DNA of 64,000 nt from Nitrospira sp. (GTDB lineage Bacteria; Nitrospirota; Nitrospiria; Nitrospirales; Nitrospiraceae): NCBI GenBank assembly GCA_030123565.1, contig CP126122.1, positions 3,548,800-3,612,799 of the forward strand, in the 5' to 3' direction. This document shows, one piece after another, positions 6,876 through 15,509 of this stretch (positions within the stretch are counted from its first letter, which is position 1; each line of letters opens with the position of its first letter). The position numbers were made by a program, and so were the translations under genes. Below the pieces are notes generated by a model. It saw only the letters and a list, made by a program, of their open reading frames with translations, did no database searches and was not told where the DNA came from.

Positions 6876-8671
6876 TGGAACTCCAATCGAACGGACAGCC
6901 CCCGTCCCCCGAGACGCCGGCGCAGGCCGACCGATTCATCCAACCTCCGGCACTGTTGCTGCTGTTGGCGATGGCAGCCGTGCTGTTCTTCGTCGGACTC
7001 GGCTCAACCGGACTGACGGACCGCGACGAAGGCCGCAACGCCGAAGCCGGCCGCGAGATGTATGAAACGGGCGATTACATCAGCCCGACTTTCAACTACG
7101 AGCCGCGCTTCGCCAAGCCGGTGTTCGTCTATTGGTTGATGAGCCTTTCGTACCATCTGTTCGGCGTGAATGAATTCGCGGCGCGGTTCCCCTCCGCCCT
7201 CTTCGGCGTCGGGCTGATTCTCCTCCAATACCTGTTCCTGACGCGCTGCCGAGGCCCGGTCATCGGGCTGTTCGGCGCGGCGATGCTGTTGCTGAACCTG
7301 GAAATCATCGGCCTCGGGCGCATGGCCCTGACCGACAGTGTCCTGAATTTCTTCACGACCCTGTCGCTTTATGGATTCTGGTTGGGACTCTACGGCAGGG
7401 GACGTGAGCGCCAATTCGTATGGCTCTTCTACATCGGCATGGCGCTGGGGACCCTGACCAAAGGTCCGATCGGTTTCCTGATTCCCCTGCTGGCAGCGGG
7501 ATTGTACCTCTGGTTGACCGGTTCATGGTCGCTCTATCGGCGCCAAGGATTCCCCCTTGCGGGCCTGCTCGTCTTCCTGGTCCTGGCGCTCCCCTGGTAC
7601 ATCATGATGTTGAACATTCACGGGCAACGTTACACGACCTCCGCGCAAGGCGACACGGTCGGCAGATTTTTCGGCGCCATGGAAGGCCACGGCGGCACCA
7701 TCTTTTTTTACCTGCCCGTCTTCCTGCTCGGGTTTTTCCCCTGGAGCGGTCTGCTGCCCTTTGCCTGGTACCAGGCCTACAAGAGCTGGCGCGAGTCGAA
7801 ACGTGCAGGCCTGTTCTCACCTCCTCAATCCTCCATCGACGCGCAGCCCTCTCCACTTGCGTTGGAATGGTTCGCCGCCGCGTGGGTCATCGGCGGATTG
7901 GTGTTCTTCAGCCTGTCTTCGACACGCTTGCCGCACTACATCGCTCCGCTGTTTCCCGCCGCGGCGATCTTGACGGCCTCCTACTGGCATCGTTGCGTGA
8001 CCGATCCTGCCGTCCCCGGTGTACGCGCCGCCCTCCACACCATCACGGCAGTCGGCTCTCTCCTGGCCATCGCCTTCGCTTCGCTGCCGCCCCTCTACGC
8101 AAAGTTCGCCGGGAAACTGGTCAACGAATTTCCCCTGGCCGGACAGGTGTCGTTGGGACCGGGGCCCTACACCGTCGCCTCGATCTTCCTGGTCGGCATG
8201 GGGCTGGTGGCCTATTTTGGATTCAGCGAGACCAGACGCCCAGCCGCCTTCTGGGCCGCAGGGGGATCGTTGGCCCTCGTGGTGCTCGCCGCCATCCAAT
8301 TGACCTTTCCGCTGGTGAACCTCGTGGTCATCGATCCGCCACAGCGACTGGCCGAAGTCGCAGGGGTCAACCTCGGTCCGAATGATCGGCTGATTGTCTA
8401 TGGCCAGCCCCGCCCCTCGCTGGTGTTTTATGCGAAGCGGAAAGCCATCATGATTCCTAAGAACGAGGAGGCGAATATCAAGCCGTACCTGACCCAGCCG
8501 GGACGCACAATGATCCTGCTCCCGAGTGCGCTGAGGGGACGGCTGCCGTTGGAAACGATGGACTATCCGGTCTTGCTCGAACGGTTCGGCTACATCCTGC
8601 TGGCCAATCAATCGATGATCCATGTGCCGGAACAGGCGGAGAAGCCCCCGGTGCGCATTCCAGGTCACTGA
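6875..8671 (+). CDS. ArnT-like GT39 membrane glycosyltransferase
   Basis: A 598-residue polytopic membrane protein of the ArnT/PMT type. The first periplasmic loop carries the expected acidic motif DRDEGRNAEAGREM followed by FAKPVFVYWLMSLSYHLFG, and about ten hydrophobic segments follow. A soluble domain of about 110 residues forms the C-terminus. These enzymes take a sugar from a polyprenyl-phosphate carrier on the outer face of the inner membrane and add it to lipid A, another glycan or protein. The GT2 and LABN genes directly upstream complete the pathway module. Acceptor is unknown. The TAATG overlap with the upstream gene sets the start at 6875. Confidence 0.85.
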   Translation: MELQSNGQPPSPETPAQADRFIQPPALLLLLAMAAVLFFVGLGSTGLTDRDEGRNAEAGREMYETGDYISPTFNYEPRFAKPVFVYWLMSLSYHLFGVNEFAARFPSALFGVGLILLQYLFLTRCRGPVIGLFGAAMLLLNLEIIGLGRMALTDSVLNFFTTLSLYGFWLGLYGRGRERQFVWLFYIGMALGTLTKGPIGFLIPLLAAGLYLWLTGSWSLYRRQGFPLAGLLVFLVLALPWYIMMLNIHGQRYTTSAQGDTVGRFFGAMEGHGGTIFFYLPVFLLGFFPWSGLLPFAWYQAYKSWRESKRAGLFSPPQSSIDAQPSPLALEWFAAAWVIGGLVFFSLSSTRLPHYIAPLFPAAAILTASYWHRCVTDPAVPGVRAALHTITAVGSLLAIAFASLPPLYAKFAGKLVNEFPLAGQVSLGPGPYTVASIFLVGMGLVAYFGFSETRRPAAFWAAGGSLALVVLAAIQLTFPLVNLVVIDPPQRLAEVAGVNLGPNDRLIVYGQPRPSLVFYAKRKAIMIPKNEEANIKPYLTQPGRTMILLPSALRGRLPLETMDYPVLLERFGYILLANQSMIHVPEQAEKPPVRIPGH

Positions 8672-8710
8672 CAGGATGCGGACTTTTTGAATATCCTGCG
8701 CACTCTCTCT

Positions 8711-9793
8711 TTACTGCAAGGGCACGAGCCCCTTGAGGGCCTGAATCGCAGCTAAGGCCGCGATGGCCCCCGCCGCATAGAGACAGTCGTCTCGCCATGA
8801 AGGGGGAGCTGTCGAGGGAGCCGTTCTTGTAAAAGCGACCGGCCATCGCGCCAGACAGACGAGGCCGGCCAATCCGATGACCACCGGCGCGGCTGTCGCA
8901 ACAGCCAAGCCCAAGCCCACGAGATTGACTGCCGATGTCGGGTTGCCTGCGCCGACGGCCGCAGCCTGGCTCCGATGTCGCGTCTGTCGCAAGACCAAAC
9001 CTCCTGCCACCAGCGCCGCCCCCGACGCGAGCAGGATTCCATCCGTCGTCGGATCGACAATGCGATGCGTCAACACCCAGAACAGACCTGTGATGAGTAG
9101 AACCATCGGCGCAATCCGGATAAGGGCCTGTGCGCATGACCGGCCCCACCAGTGCAGCGGGCCGTTGAAGATCGATCCCACCACAAATCCCATCACCATG
9201 CCTGCGACGACATCGCTGGGAAAGTGAGAGCCTCGCCAGATTCGACTGGCTCCGACCCATACAGCGATGGCGAACGGTAGCCATCGCAGCCGTGGAAGGG
9301 CGCGGGCCAACACAGTCACCACAGCTACGGTCGCCGAAGTGTGGCCGGACGGGAACGAATCCAGCCCCGAATCCAGCGACGGCCACCATTGCCACCCTCC
9401 GGAATGGGTGAGGCGCGGTCTCGGGCGGCCGATGACGTGTTTGAGGCCGTTGACGAGCAGCGCCACCACGCCGTGCGCGAGCAGGCTATCCAGCCCGAGG
9501 CGTCTCAGCCGGTCGCGCTTCAGGTACAGACCGGATCCCAAGACGAGCAGGCTGATCGTCACGAGGGTGCCGCCGTTGCCGAGCTTTTCACCGAGATCGC
9601 CGAGCCGCTGGAGGGCCGACAGGTTGTGCGACCGGAGAAACCACAGGATGGGAATATCGATCTGCAGGAGCGCCGCGAACGAGCCGATCAACGCGAGAAC
9701 GGAGAGGACCACCGCCGGAACCGGCGGACGAGCCGGTGCCGGCTCGGGCTGCCCCTGCAGCGGCGCAGCCCGCCCGTCATCCGGTTCGGTCAT
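8711..9793 (-). CDS. PAP2-family membrane phosphatase
   Basis: A 360-residue protein started at the ATG at 9793, which overlaps the upstream stop. The three PAP2 signature motifs are present in order: KHVIGRPRPR, PSGHTSAT, and SRIWRGSHFPSDVVAG with the catalytic His. Several hydrophobic helices surround them, and the last third contains further membrane helices. Family members dephosphorylate lipid phosphates, including undecaprenyl diphosphate and phosphatidic acid. It is convergent with the glycosyltransferase trio, so recycling of the undecaprenyl carrier is an attractive but unproven role. It is the last gene of a minus-strand run. Confidence 0.82.
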   Translation of the reverse strand: MTEPDDGRAAPLQGQPEPAPARPPVPAVVLSVLALIGSFAALLQIDIPILWFLRSHNLSALQRLGDLGEKLGNGGTLVTISLLVLGSGLYLKRDRLRRLGLDSLLAHGVVALLVNGLKHVIGRPRPRLTHSGGWQWWPSLDSGLDSFPSGHTSATVAVVTVLARALPRLRWLPFAIAVWVGASRIWRGSHFPSDVVAGMVMGFVVGSIFNGPLHWWGRSCAQALIRIAPMVLLITGLFWVLTHRIVDPTTDGILLASGAALVAGGLVLRQTRHRSQAAAVGAGNPTSAVNLVGLGLAVATAAPVVIGLAGLVCLARWPVAFTRTAPSTAPPSWRDDCLYAAGAIAALAAIQALKGLVPLQ

Positions 9794-10920
9794 GGAACCC
9801 AGTCGGCGAGAAACACGTTGAACTCTCCCCGCTCTTTCGCCCCCCGATCGGACACCCAAACGAGACGCTTCCCGTCGGGAGAGAACATGGGAAAACTGTT
9901 GAACTGCCCGTCGAACGTCAGCCGCTCCAGACCGGACCCGTCTTCATTGACGAGGTAGAGATGGAACTCCGGCCGCCCCCCCTCATTCCTGGTCTCTACG
10001 TTCGACGAAAAGATGAGACGGTGCCCGTCCGGATGGAAATAGGGGGAAAAGTTGGAGGCGCCGTTGTGCGTCACTTGCTGCTTGCCGGACCCGTCGGCAT
10101 TCATGATGAAGAGTTCGAGCCGGCCCGGCTCCACCAGGTGTTGCGCCAGGAGGGTCTTGTACTGGTCCAGTTCTTCCTGGTTGCTCGGATGTTGCGCGCG
10201 ATAGACGATCCGCTTGCTGTCGGGAGAAAAGAAGGGCCCGCCGTCGTAGCCGACCTCCTGGGTCAGCCGCCGGGGATGGGTCCCATCCAGATCCATGGCG
10301 TAGATATCGAGATCGCCGTCGCGCATGGAGGTCCACACGATCGTCTTGCCGTTGGGAGAGACCGTCGCTTCCGCATCATAGCCCGGCGTATTGGTCAATC
10401 GCTGCGGGTCCTGCCCGTCGATCCTGACGGAGAAGAGATCGTAGTCGTCCAGGGCCCAGCGATAGGCCCCATCCCTCTTCGGTTTCGGAGGACAATTGGG
10501 CCCCCTCAGGTGCGTGGACGAGTACAGGACGCGACGGTCGCCGGGGAAAAAGTAGCCGCAGGTTGTCGCCCCCACCCCGGTGCTGACCATGCGAATCGTA
10601 TCGCTGCCCAGGTCCATGACGTACATTTGATAACAGCCGAGCGGTTCATTGGCCGGCTTCATCGCTGCGGCAAAGGTATCCTTCATCCAATTGTTCGTGG
10701 ACTGAAAGATCAGTTTGTTTCCGCTGAAGGAAAAATAGGCCTCGGCATTCTGCCGTCCGAACGTGAGTTGCCTGACATTGGCGAGGTGCCGCTCAGCCGA
10801 TGTGTTCTGCTTGGCCGGCGATTTGGCCTGTTTCATCTCGGCCGCTCCTGCCATGTTCGTCAGGACGGAACCCACCAGAAGCCCCAGCATTCCGATCGTG
10901 CCCCTGCTACCGTGTTTCAA
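9790..10920 (-). CDS. TolB-like WD40/PD40 beta-propeller protein, secreted
   Basis: A 376-residue protein with a signal peptide (cleavage near MAGAAE) and repeated TolB-type PD40 blades. Recurring motifs such as ATVSPNGKTIVWTSMRDGD, FFSPDSKRIVYRA, YFHPDGHRLIFSSN and MFSPDGKRLVWVSDRG mark at least five blades. Such propellers act in the periplasm as binding platforms; no enzymatic residues are evident. The gene starts inside the end of the M1 peptidase gene, and its stop overlaps the PAP2 start, so the three are probably co-transcribed. Its partner is unknown. Confidence 0.8.
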   Translation of the reverse strand: MKHGSRGTIGMLGLLVGSVLTNMAGAAEMKQAKSPAKQNTSAERHLANVRQLTFGRQNAEAYFSFSGNKLIFQSTNNWMKDTFAAAMKPANEPLGCYQMYVMDLGSDTIRMVSTGVGATTCGYFFPGDRRVLYSSTHLRGPNCPPKPKRDGAYRWALDDYDLFSVRIDGQDPQRLTNTPGYDAEATVSPNGKTIVWTSMRDGDLDIYAMDLDGTHPRRLTQEVGYDGGPFFSPDSKRIVYRAQHPSNQEELDQYKTLLAQHLVEPGRLELFIMNADGSGKQQVTHNGASNFSPYFHPDGHRLIFSSNVETRNEGGRPEFHLYLVNEDGSGLERLTFDGQFNSFPMFSPDGKRLVWVSDRGAKERGEFNVFLADWVP

Positions 10921-13093
10921 TTCGCACCTCTACACTCATCGTATCCTCCCAATCTCCCCTTGCCACCACGGCTCCTTCGCGAAACACCACATAACTCTGC
11001 CACCCGTAAAAAAACAAGAGCCGGGTGACTCGCCCAAGCGCCTGCGGGGTCACCCCGTAGAGCAGGGTGATCACACTGCCCGGCTGGTCCTCTCTTCGGC
11101 AGGAAACCAGCAAGGCCATGGTCGGCCCCTCGTACATCCGCCCATCCAGCGAGAATCCGTTGTCCGTCAGGCGGACGCGATCACCACAAGAGCGCAGCGC
11201 CTCCGAGGCCACGGCGTTCTCCCGAGGACCGCCCAGCACCAGCAACGATCCTTCCGGCAGACGCGCTGGCGCCTCTCTCCCCTGAAGCACCGTTGTGCGC
11301 TGTGCGCCCGGCTTCCCAGCCTCCTGCGCGACGATGCGTTGAACCACTTCACCGAACGGAGCCGATTGATCCACGGAAGCAGGAGCGGACGGGATGACCG
11401 TCCGCAACATATCTGTCACGTAGAGATTCAGCATGGGAGCCATGTCGCGACGTGCCACGCGACGAAAGAGGTGAGAGTCCGGATCCAACCGGACGGCCGA
11501 CGGTCGTGCCGGCAGTGGCACCATCGCGTCTTGTTGGGCCTCGGTCACCTGGATACGGACACGTTGAGTACCTCCCCCGGCCAACGTAAACTCCAGCTCG
11601 ACCGGAATCCGGTAGGGTGTTCCCTGCTGAGCGATATGCACCGCCGCCTCGACCGTTCCCACTTGCCCTGATGTCCCATGGATCGGTTGCACATGCAATC
11701 CGGACAGTACGAGTTCCGGCGCACCGTCCCGCTCGATCCACTGGGCGAAGAACCACCGTAAGTCACGGCCCGCCGCTTCCTGAAAGGTTCTCTCCAGGTC
11801 CTTCCAATCGGCGACCGCGCCCAGGTACCGCTCCGGTATCTGCTTGAGTGCCCGCCAAAACACGGCATCGCCCACCTCCTGTCTGAGGAGATGAAAGACC
11901 ATGGCGGACTTTTGGTAGCCGATGGCATTGTCCTTCTCGTCATGCTTCTGCGTGAATGTTTCAAGCGGATAATCATCGCCCGGACGGACGTAGACGGAAT
12001 AGCCCAGAAGCATCAGCCGCCGCTGCTCGCGAGCCTGAGCCTCGTCGCCGGTGAGTTCATGGTAATAGTAGTTCGACAGGTAGGTCGTCAGGCCCTCCAC
12101 CCAATTGCCCTGACTCACCCGATTGAACACCCCGTTGCCGATCCAGGAATGCACGATTTCATGTCCGAGCGCGTAAGGCTGCGTATAGCGGCGCTTGATG
12201 ACCCCGCTCCCCAGCAACGTAAAGGACGGCATCCCCAAGCCGCTGGAGAAAAAATTTTCGACGACGGCAAACTGCGAGAACGGATAGGGTCCGAGCAGCG
12301 GAATATAGGCGTCGAGATACCTGGCAGACGCGTCGAGGTAGTCATCCGCAAGGGATGCCTCATCGGGAAACAGGTAGGTCGCCAGCTGAATCACCTGACC
12401 GGACCGTGCCTGCCAGGCGCGGCGCTTGACGACGAAGCGGTTGGCCACTACCGTCAACGCTTCACTCTTGGTGGAGACGATCCACTTGGTCTGGTCGGAC
12501 TGGGCGGTTCCCTGGGTCACGGCAGCCCAGCCCTCCGGCACCGTGATCGTCACCTCATAGGTAGCCAGCGAATCATCGATGTCCGGATACCACCGACTTT
12601 CGCTGCTGAGGTACACACCTTCAGGGCCGATGTGGCCGGACGTTTCGCTCGGCGTGACGAAACGAAGGTGGCGTGGATCCCGCGGAGGATCGTCGATCAC
12701 GCCGCGATAGGAAAATCGTAGTCGTACTGATCCGTCAGCCGGGTCGGCGGGGGGCTGTTTCAGGGTGATGCGTTGAGCTTCCGATTGACCGGACGACCCG
12801 GCCCGTTCGAACGCCACCGGTACGGCGGATGCACAGGGATCTTGACAGAGGGTCACATCCTCGAGCCGTTCGAGCAGCAGGGTGGGGGCGAGTGAAAACG
12901 CCAGCACCTGCTCGGGAGACCCTCCGGCGATGGTCAGTTGGTCCGTCGCGACCAATTGATGGGAATCCGGAAGCAGTTCGAGCGCCAGTTGATGGTGTCG
13001 AATCGTCGGAAGGCGGGATGTGGACTCAGCGATTGCGAGAGCGGGAACCAGAAAAACCACGAGCAGACTGACACCGATGAGACGCTGCACCAT
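10907..13093 (-). CDS. M1-family zinc metallopeptidase, secreted
   Basis: A 728-residue protein with a signal peptide (cleavage near ALAIAES), an N-terminal all-beta domain and a gluzincin core. The zinc motif HEIVH is near residue 310, with the third ligand Glu in NWVEGLTTY; the upstream VVENFF may stand in for the exopeptidase GxMEN loop. The spacing between HEIVH and this Glu is 17 residues instead of the usual 18. The C-terminal 250 residues are a separate region of unknown role. It probably works in the periplasm as an aminopeptidase or protein-processing enzyme. Operon with the propeller gene downstream. Confidence 0.82.
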   Translation of the reverse strand: MVQRLIGVSLLVVFLVPALAIAESTSRLPTIRHHQLALELLPDSHQLVATDQLTIAGGSPEQVLAFSLAPTLLLERLEDVTLCQDPCASAVPVAFERAGSSGQSEAQRITLKQPPADPADGSVRLRFSYRGVIDDPPRDPRHLRFVTPSETSGHIGPEGVYLSSESRWYPDIDDSLATYEVTITVPEGWAAVTQGTAQSDQTKWIVSTKSEALTVVANRFVVKRRAWQARSGQVIQLATYLFPDEASLADDYLDASARYLDAYIPLLGPYPFSQFAVVENFFSSGLGMPSFTLLGSGVIKRRYTQPYALGHEIVHSWIGNGVFNRVSQGNWVEGLTTYLSNYYYHELTGDEAQAREQRRLMLLGYSVYVRPGDDYPLETFTQKHDEKDNAIGYQKSAMVFHLLRQEVGDAVFWRALKQIPERYLGAVADWKDLERTFQEAAGRDLRWFFAQWIERDGAPELVLSGLHVQPIHGTSGQVGTVEAAVHIAQQGTPYRIPVELEFTLAGGGTQRVRIQVTEAQQDAMVPLPARPSAVRLDPDSHLFRRVARRDMAPMLNLYVTDMLRTVIPSAPASVDQSAPFGEVVQRIVAQEAGKPGAQRTTVLQGREAPARLPEGSLLVLGGPRENAVASEALRSCGDRVRLTDNGFSLDGRMYEGPTMALLVSCRREDQPGSVITLLYGVTPQALGRVTRLLFFYGWQSYVVFREGAVVARGDWEDTMSVEVRIETR

Positions 13094-13130
13094 TCACCCT
13101 TCACCGACCGCACGAGGTGGAGGGTGAAGC

Positions 13131-13916
13131 TTAACACTCTCGACAGACCATCACAAGCTGGATGGCCGTCAACGCCCGCTCCAAATCAAGAGGTTTGTCC
13201 AATACTTCCTGCGGGCCCAACGCCCAGGCCTCGGCCAGTAAGGCGTCGTTCTGGTGGCCGCTCAGAATGATCGTCCTTCCGGCATAGTCTCGTTCCGCAA
13301 GGGCCCGCAACAGTTCCACACCGTTCATCTCCGGCATGACGAGGTCCAGGATGACCAGGTCGGGAACCGATTCTCCGACCAGACGAAGCGCTTCGCGACC
13401 ATCCTTCGCCGAATGCACCTGATACCCGCGCAGGCTGAGGAACCGCACCAGGAGATCCCGGACCATCACGTCGTCATCGACCACGAGAATCCGTTCATCG
13501 GGGGCTTGATTCGCCTCATCCGTCGACTGGGACAGCCTCGATGACGCCTGCCTCTTCGCCTGTTGCGCCACCCGCTGCACGGCTCCGATGAGCACATCCA
13601 ACGACAAACCCTTTCGCAGAAAATCCGTCACCCGCAACTTGCGAGCCTGATTCTCCTGCTCCTCGGTCGCTCCGCCTCCCAGGATGATGACACCGGCACG
13701 GGGGTCCTGTGCCCGAATCTCCTTGAGAACCGCCAGTCCATCCATGTCCGGCATGCGCAAATCGAGGAGCGTGACCAACGGATGGAGCTGCTGAAACAGC
13801 GCCACCCCCTCGCGCCCACCGGTGGCCGTACTGACTTGATACCCGTGACGGGCCAATGCCACCTGCAACAGATCGCAGTGCAACCGGTCATCATCGATCA
13901 CCAATAATGTGCTCAT
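13131..13916 (-). CDS. Response regulator with two receiver domains and no output domain
   Basis: A 261-residue protein started at the ATG at 13916. Two CheY-like receiver domains are joined by a linker rich in Gln and Ser. Receiver 1 (residues 1-115) has the acidic pair DDD, the phospho-acceptor Asp in LLDLRMPD and a Lys in FLRKG, but Gly replaces the conserved Thr/Ser after the fourth strand (IILGGG). Receiver 2 (about 140-258) is complete: DDD, ILDLVMPE, IILSG and DKP. With no DNA-binding domain it may act as a phosphorelay intermediate or through protein contacts. No histidine kinase is nearby. Confidence 0.83.
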   Translation of the reverse strand: MSTLLVIDDDRLHCDLLQVALARHGYQVSTATGGREGVALFQQLHPLVTLLDLRMPDMDGLAVLKEIRAQDPRAGVIILGGGATEEQENQARKLRVTDFLRKGLSLDVLIGAVQRVAQQAKRQASSRLSQSTDEANQAPDERILVVDDDVMVRDLLVRFLSLRGYQVHSAKDGREALRLVGESVPDLVILDLVMPEMNGVELLRALAERDYAGRTIILSGHQNDALLAEAWALGPQEVLDKPLDLERALTAIQLVMVCREC

Positions 13917-14064
13917 GGTCTCTTCCCGGTTTTCCCAGTTATGTCGCCGGAACGCGACGGAACGCACCGACGCTCTACGTAGCCTATCACGGGTACCGGG
14001 GGAGGAGAAGGAATTGCGCGAAAGTGCCACGGGTGATGCAGGGACAGCCGGTTCGGCAGGGGGG

Positions 14065-14979
14065 TTAGAACAGGGCTTCTACGAACGCGGCGGCGTCGAA
14101 GTCTTGTAGGTCCTCGACGGATTCCCCGATCCCGATCAGCCGGACCGGAATCTTGAAGGCGTCGGCAATGGCCACGACGATGCCGCCGCGGGCCGTGCCG
14201 TCCAGTTTGGTCAGGGCGATTCCGGTCACGCCCACCGCCTCATGGAACTGTCTGGCTTGGGCGATGGCATTCTGTCCGACCGTCGCGTCCAACACCAGCA
14301 ACACTTCATGGGGTGCGCCGGGACACTCTTGCGCCACCACGCGTTTGATCTTCCGCAACTCATCCATGAGGTTCGTTTTCGTATGCAACCGTCCGGCGGT
14401 ATCGATGAGGACCACATCCGACCCGCGCGCCTTTGCAGCCGTCATTCCATCATAGGCCACCGCGGCCGGATCGGCGCCGGGTCGATGGCGGATCACATCG
14501 ACCTGAATGCGGTCCGCCCACACCTGCAATTGATCGATCGCCGCAGCCCGGAAGGTATCGCCGGCCACGAGCAACGGCGTTTTGCCCTGTTGGCGAAAAC
14601 GCTGGGTCAATTTCGCCACCGTCGTGGTCTTGCCGACGCCGTTGACCCCCACGGCCAAAATGACGAAGGGGCGCGGTCCCTGAGAAACCAATTGGTCCAG
14701 CGGCGCGGCTTGGGTCGGAAGCAGAATATCCAATACCGATTGCCGCAGTAGCTCCCGCACCTTCTCGGCGGAAGAAAAATTGCCTCCCCGCATCTGCGCG
14801 CGCAACTGCCCCATGACACGTTCCACCGCCGACATGCCGAGATCGGCACTGATCAAGGCCGCCTCCAATTCATCCAGGAGCGCCGGATCGACCGCCCGCC
14901 CAAGAAGGCGGTCGAGTTGCCCCGCCACCGCATCGCGGGTTTTCGACAGTCCCGCACTCAGTTTCTGAAGCCACCCCAC
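14065..14979 (-). CDS. ftsY: Signal recognition particle receptor FtsY
   Basis: A 304-residue SRP-type GTPase. It has a helical N-domain (residues 1-90, including LISADLGMSAVERV), then the G-domain with GVNGVGKTTTVAKL (G1), DTAGRLHTKTNLMDEL (G3) and TKLDGTARGG (G4). It docks ribosome-SRP complexes at the inner membrane. The acidic A-domain of enteric FtsY is missing; the protein starts with a short amphipathic helix MGWLQKLSAGL, as in many non-enteric bacteria. It lies downstream of phoH-ybeY on the same strand. Confidence 0.95.
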   Translation of the reverse strand: MGWLQKLSAGLSKTRDAVAGQLDRLLGRAVDPALLDELEAALISADLGMSAVERVMGQLRAQMRGGNFSSAEKVRELLRQSVLDILLPTQAAPLDQLVSQGPRPFVILAVGVNGVGKTTTVAKLTQRFRQQGKTPLLVAGDTFRAAAIDQLQVWADRIQVDVIRHRPGADPAAVAYDGMTAAKARGSDVVLIDTAGRLHTKTNLMDELRKIKRVVAQECPGAPHEVLLVLDATVGQNAIAQARQFHEAVGVTGIALTKLDGTARGGIVVAIADAFKIPVRLIGIGESVEDLQDFDAAAFVEALF

Positions 14980-15059
14980 TGCCTACCTCACTTCTCCTTC
15001 AATGGGAACCATACCTCTACCGGAATCAACGTCCCGTATCATACCTGATCCCCATCACC

Positions 15060-15509
15060 TTACACCAACAGCCGTGGGACCGGAGCGATCCCGCGCAGGA
15101 TGGCCCGCTCGCGCCGGACCATGCGCCGCGCCTCCACGGCACTTCGCTCGTGATCGTACCCACAGAGATGAAGCACGCCATGAATCAAGAGCACCGCCAG
15201 CTCATGATCGATGCCCTGTCCATGTCGACGAGCTTGGCGAATGGCTTGCGGCAGGGAAATGACGACGTCTCCAAGAAGGGGCGAGGGCGGCCCAGGTCCC
15301 TCTCGCATGGCAAAGGCCAGCACATCCGTCGTCTTGTCACGCTGACGAAAGGTCCGATTCAGGCGACGCATCCGATGATCGCCCACGATTTCGAGGCTGA
15401 GCAGCGCGTCGGCTTCGCCCACCGTTTTGAGGATCCGGCCGGCTAGCTTTTTCAAGGCACCGAGACGCACCTGTCGCCTCATCAGCCGCATGCCGATCGC
15501 CACCGGCAT
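15060..15509 (-). CDS. ybeY: Endoribonuclease YbeY
   Basis: A 149-residue YbeY protein with the metal-binding motif H-x3-H-x5-H at His110, His114 and His120 (HGVLHLCGYDH). The conserved RxxDKTTDVLAF segment lies at about residues 55-67 and GDVVIS at 80-85. YbeY is a single-strand endoribonuclease involved in 16S rRNA 3'-end maturation and ribosome quality control. The start codon shares one base with the phoH stop (TAATG), so translation is coupled. The phoH-ybeY pair is a widely conserved arrangement. Confidence 0.94.
   Translation of the reverse strand: MPVAIGMRLMRRQVRLGALKKLAGRILKTVGEADALLSLEIVGDHRMRRLNRTFRQRDKTTDVLAFAMREGPGPPSPLLGDVVISLPQAIRQARRHGQGIDHELAVLLIHGVLHLCGYDHERSAVEARRMVRRERAILRGIAPVPRLLV

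Noticed and set aside
8672-8698. Bidirectional terminator between the GT39 and PAP2 genes
   Set aside because: CAGGAT and ATCCTG can pair, but the stem is only 6 bp with a 15-base loop and no T-run directly after it on either strand.
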